A stretch of DNA of 14,055 nucleotides, taken from a bacterium. Its GTDB lineage: Bacteria; UBP7; UBA6624. Each line of letters opens with the position of its first letter. The first letter of the stretch is position 1. The stretch spans positions 1-14,055 of the forward strand of contig JACNFQ010000043.1 in NCBI GenBank assembly GCA_014384545.1, in the 5' to 3' direction. The notes below the pieces were generated by a model. The model ran no database searches. It had not been told where the DNA came from and was given only the letters and a program-made list of their open reading frames with translations. Shown one piece after another: positions 13,122 to 14,055 of this stretch. Position numbers and translations under genes: made by a program.

Positions 13122-14055
13122 TGGCTCTCCATGCCTTGGTACCGCTCAAAGAGTTTGTCTTGGCGAGATGAAATATCGACCCATGTCCCGCTCACCATCA
13201 ATCCCCGCAGTCTCCCTGAGAACTCCATGGGGTGGCCTTCCCACAAAGCTATATCAGCCCTTGCCCCAGTTTCTAACCGACCTCCTGCCCGCCCCAACGC
13301 CACGAAAGGAACCTCTGTTATGGCAGCCCAAGCGAGCGCCTCGGGCAACCCATGCGCCCACGCCACCCCCGCCTTGTGGCGTAACCTCCGTGCATTATGT
13401 GACCAAAACGATGAAAAGATGATTCCTACACCAGCTTGAGCCAATATCCTCGCATTTTCCAGCCTTGAACCCAACTGATCAAACGAACTGGGGAGATTGG
13501 CCTCGCTGTCCAAGAGAACGATACTTCCCACTTCGGCAATCTGATCAGCCACCACCCAGGCCTCTTCAGCATTCTGGAGGATGAGGCGCATCCCCCACCT
13601 CTTTCCAAGATCGAGAACTTGGAGAATCTCTTCTGCATCCGAAACAGACACAAACACGGGTATCTCTCCCCGCAAACCTCTCCCCACCACCCTCAGTTCA
13701 CTGGGGGGCATAGAGAGTGTTCTCATTGCTCCCCTCTCGTACCCATCTGGATCGCTTTCCCATAGCAGAAGGTCCTCTCTCCACTCCTCCCACCTCTCTC
13801 TCCCCCTAGAACCTCCTTCCCATGGAAGTGAAATCGCCACATCCCTTTGATCCACCGTAGCATATGTAAACGGAGAATCGCCCACCAAAGAGACCAAACC
13901 ACTCCAACCTACACCCCTAACCAATACCCGACCCAGCCCCCCCGTACCCGCCACGTCTACATAGAATCCCCCCCACACCCCAGCCGCTCCACCCCACCCA
14001 ACCGCCCACCCGCCCACCGACGCACACAACTTCTCCGCCAGCACCAAACAGCCCA
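13118..14055 (-). CDS. Amidohydrolase-family protein, C-terminal part (cut by window edge), probably degenerate
   Basis: The frame is open to the right edge, so the N-terminus lies outside the window. At least 309 residues are seen. The last ~170 follow the pattern of imidazolonepropionase-like amidohydrolases: GEIPVFVSVSDAEEILQVLDLGKRWGMRLIL, WVVADQIAEVGSIVLLD, AGVGIIFSSFWSHNARRLRHKAG, and the closing composite-domain signature RLETGARADIALWEGHPMEFSGRLRGLMVSGTWV. Where active relatives usually have a metal-binding His (VHAD) this protein has VSVSD, and the SSGD-type Asp is SSFW, so it may be an inactive or altered homologue. The visible N-terminal part is Gly/Trp-rich. It is the promoter-proximal gene of the unit ending with the small membrane protein. 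Confidence 0.75.
   Translation of the reverse strand, partial: GCLVLAEKLCASVGGWAVGWGGAAGVWGGFYVDVAGTGGLGRVLVRGVGWSGLVSLVGDSPFTYATVDQRDVAISLPWEGGSRGRERWEEWREDLLLWESDPDGYERGAMRTLSMPPSELRVVGRGLRGEIPVFVSVSDAEEILQVLDLGKRWGMRLILQNAEEAWVVADQIAEVGSIVLLDSEANLPSSFDQLGSRLENARILAQAGVGIIFSSFWSHNARRLRHKAGVAWAHGLPEALAWAAITEVPFVALGRAGGRLETGARADIALWEGHPMEFSGRLRGLMVSGTWVDISSRQDKLFERYQGMESH

Noticed and set aside
12763-13149. 128-residue minus-strand frame
   Set aside because: It overlaps the coupled small membrane protein gene in another frame, covers the hairpin and promoter, and has no ribosome site.

Overview
The window is bacterial and moderate in GC. It is almost entirely coding and strongly biased to the minus strand: ten minus-strand protein genes sit in tight, often overlapping groups, with two plus-strand genes and two tRNAs among them. 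Lipoprotein and periplasmic c-type cytochromes point to a Gram-negative-type cell envelope. A PUR-domain protein and M14 carboxypeptidases with Asp-rich calcium-type inserts are typical of little-cultivated phyla. I cannot name the organism from sequence alone.

Region 1 (1-5382, redox cluster). Read from the minus-strand promoter near 4000, the genes are: a c-type cytochrome whose single heme domain lies between two arrays of Asn-Pro-Cys repeats and ends in a membrane/Arg tail; a pentaheme cytochrome lipoprotein; a Crp/Fnr-family regulator; a DoxX-like membrane protein; and a PqqB-like metallo-beta-lactamase-fold protein cut by the left edge. The promoter region carries a CRP-type palindrome (TGTGA-N6-TCACC). 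It is centred 41.5 bp before the start predicted from a TACGAT -10 box, and the regulator in the operon has the CRP-type RE...R recognition helix. Autoregulated respiratory or redox control is therefore a specific, testable prediction. A DUF3179 protein diverges from the same region.

Region 2 (5379-11489). A long minus-strand run reads: a catalytically dead M14 paralogue, an M14 zinc carboxypeptidase, a HAD hydrolase, a PUR-family nucleic-acid-binding protein, RecO, a tRNA-Ser, and a second cytochrome paralogous to the NPC cytochrome. The recO stop codon lies inside the tRNA-Ser gene, and the next cytochrome starts 12 nt after the tRNA CCA end. The second cytochrome converges on the DUF3179 gene, the two stops sharing one CTAG.

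Region 3 (11490-12547). This is a repeat-rich stretch with a normal tRNA-Pro, a copy of the tRNA-Pro 3' end 86 bp away, several short palindromic repeat units and a small holin-like membrane protein gene on the plus strand.

Region 4 (12548-14055). A small conserved hypothetical gene with a recognisable promoter is followed by a two-gene unit: a small membrane protein coupled by a TTGA overlap to the 3' part of an amidohydrolase-family gene cut by the right edge.

The most unusual content is the NPC-repeat cytochrome with its paralogue and CRP-like switch, the recO/tRNA-Ser overlap with an atypical tRNA elbow, and the active/inactive M14 pair.
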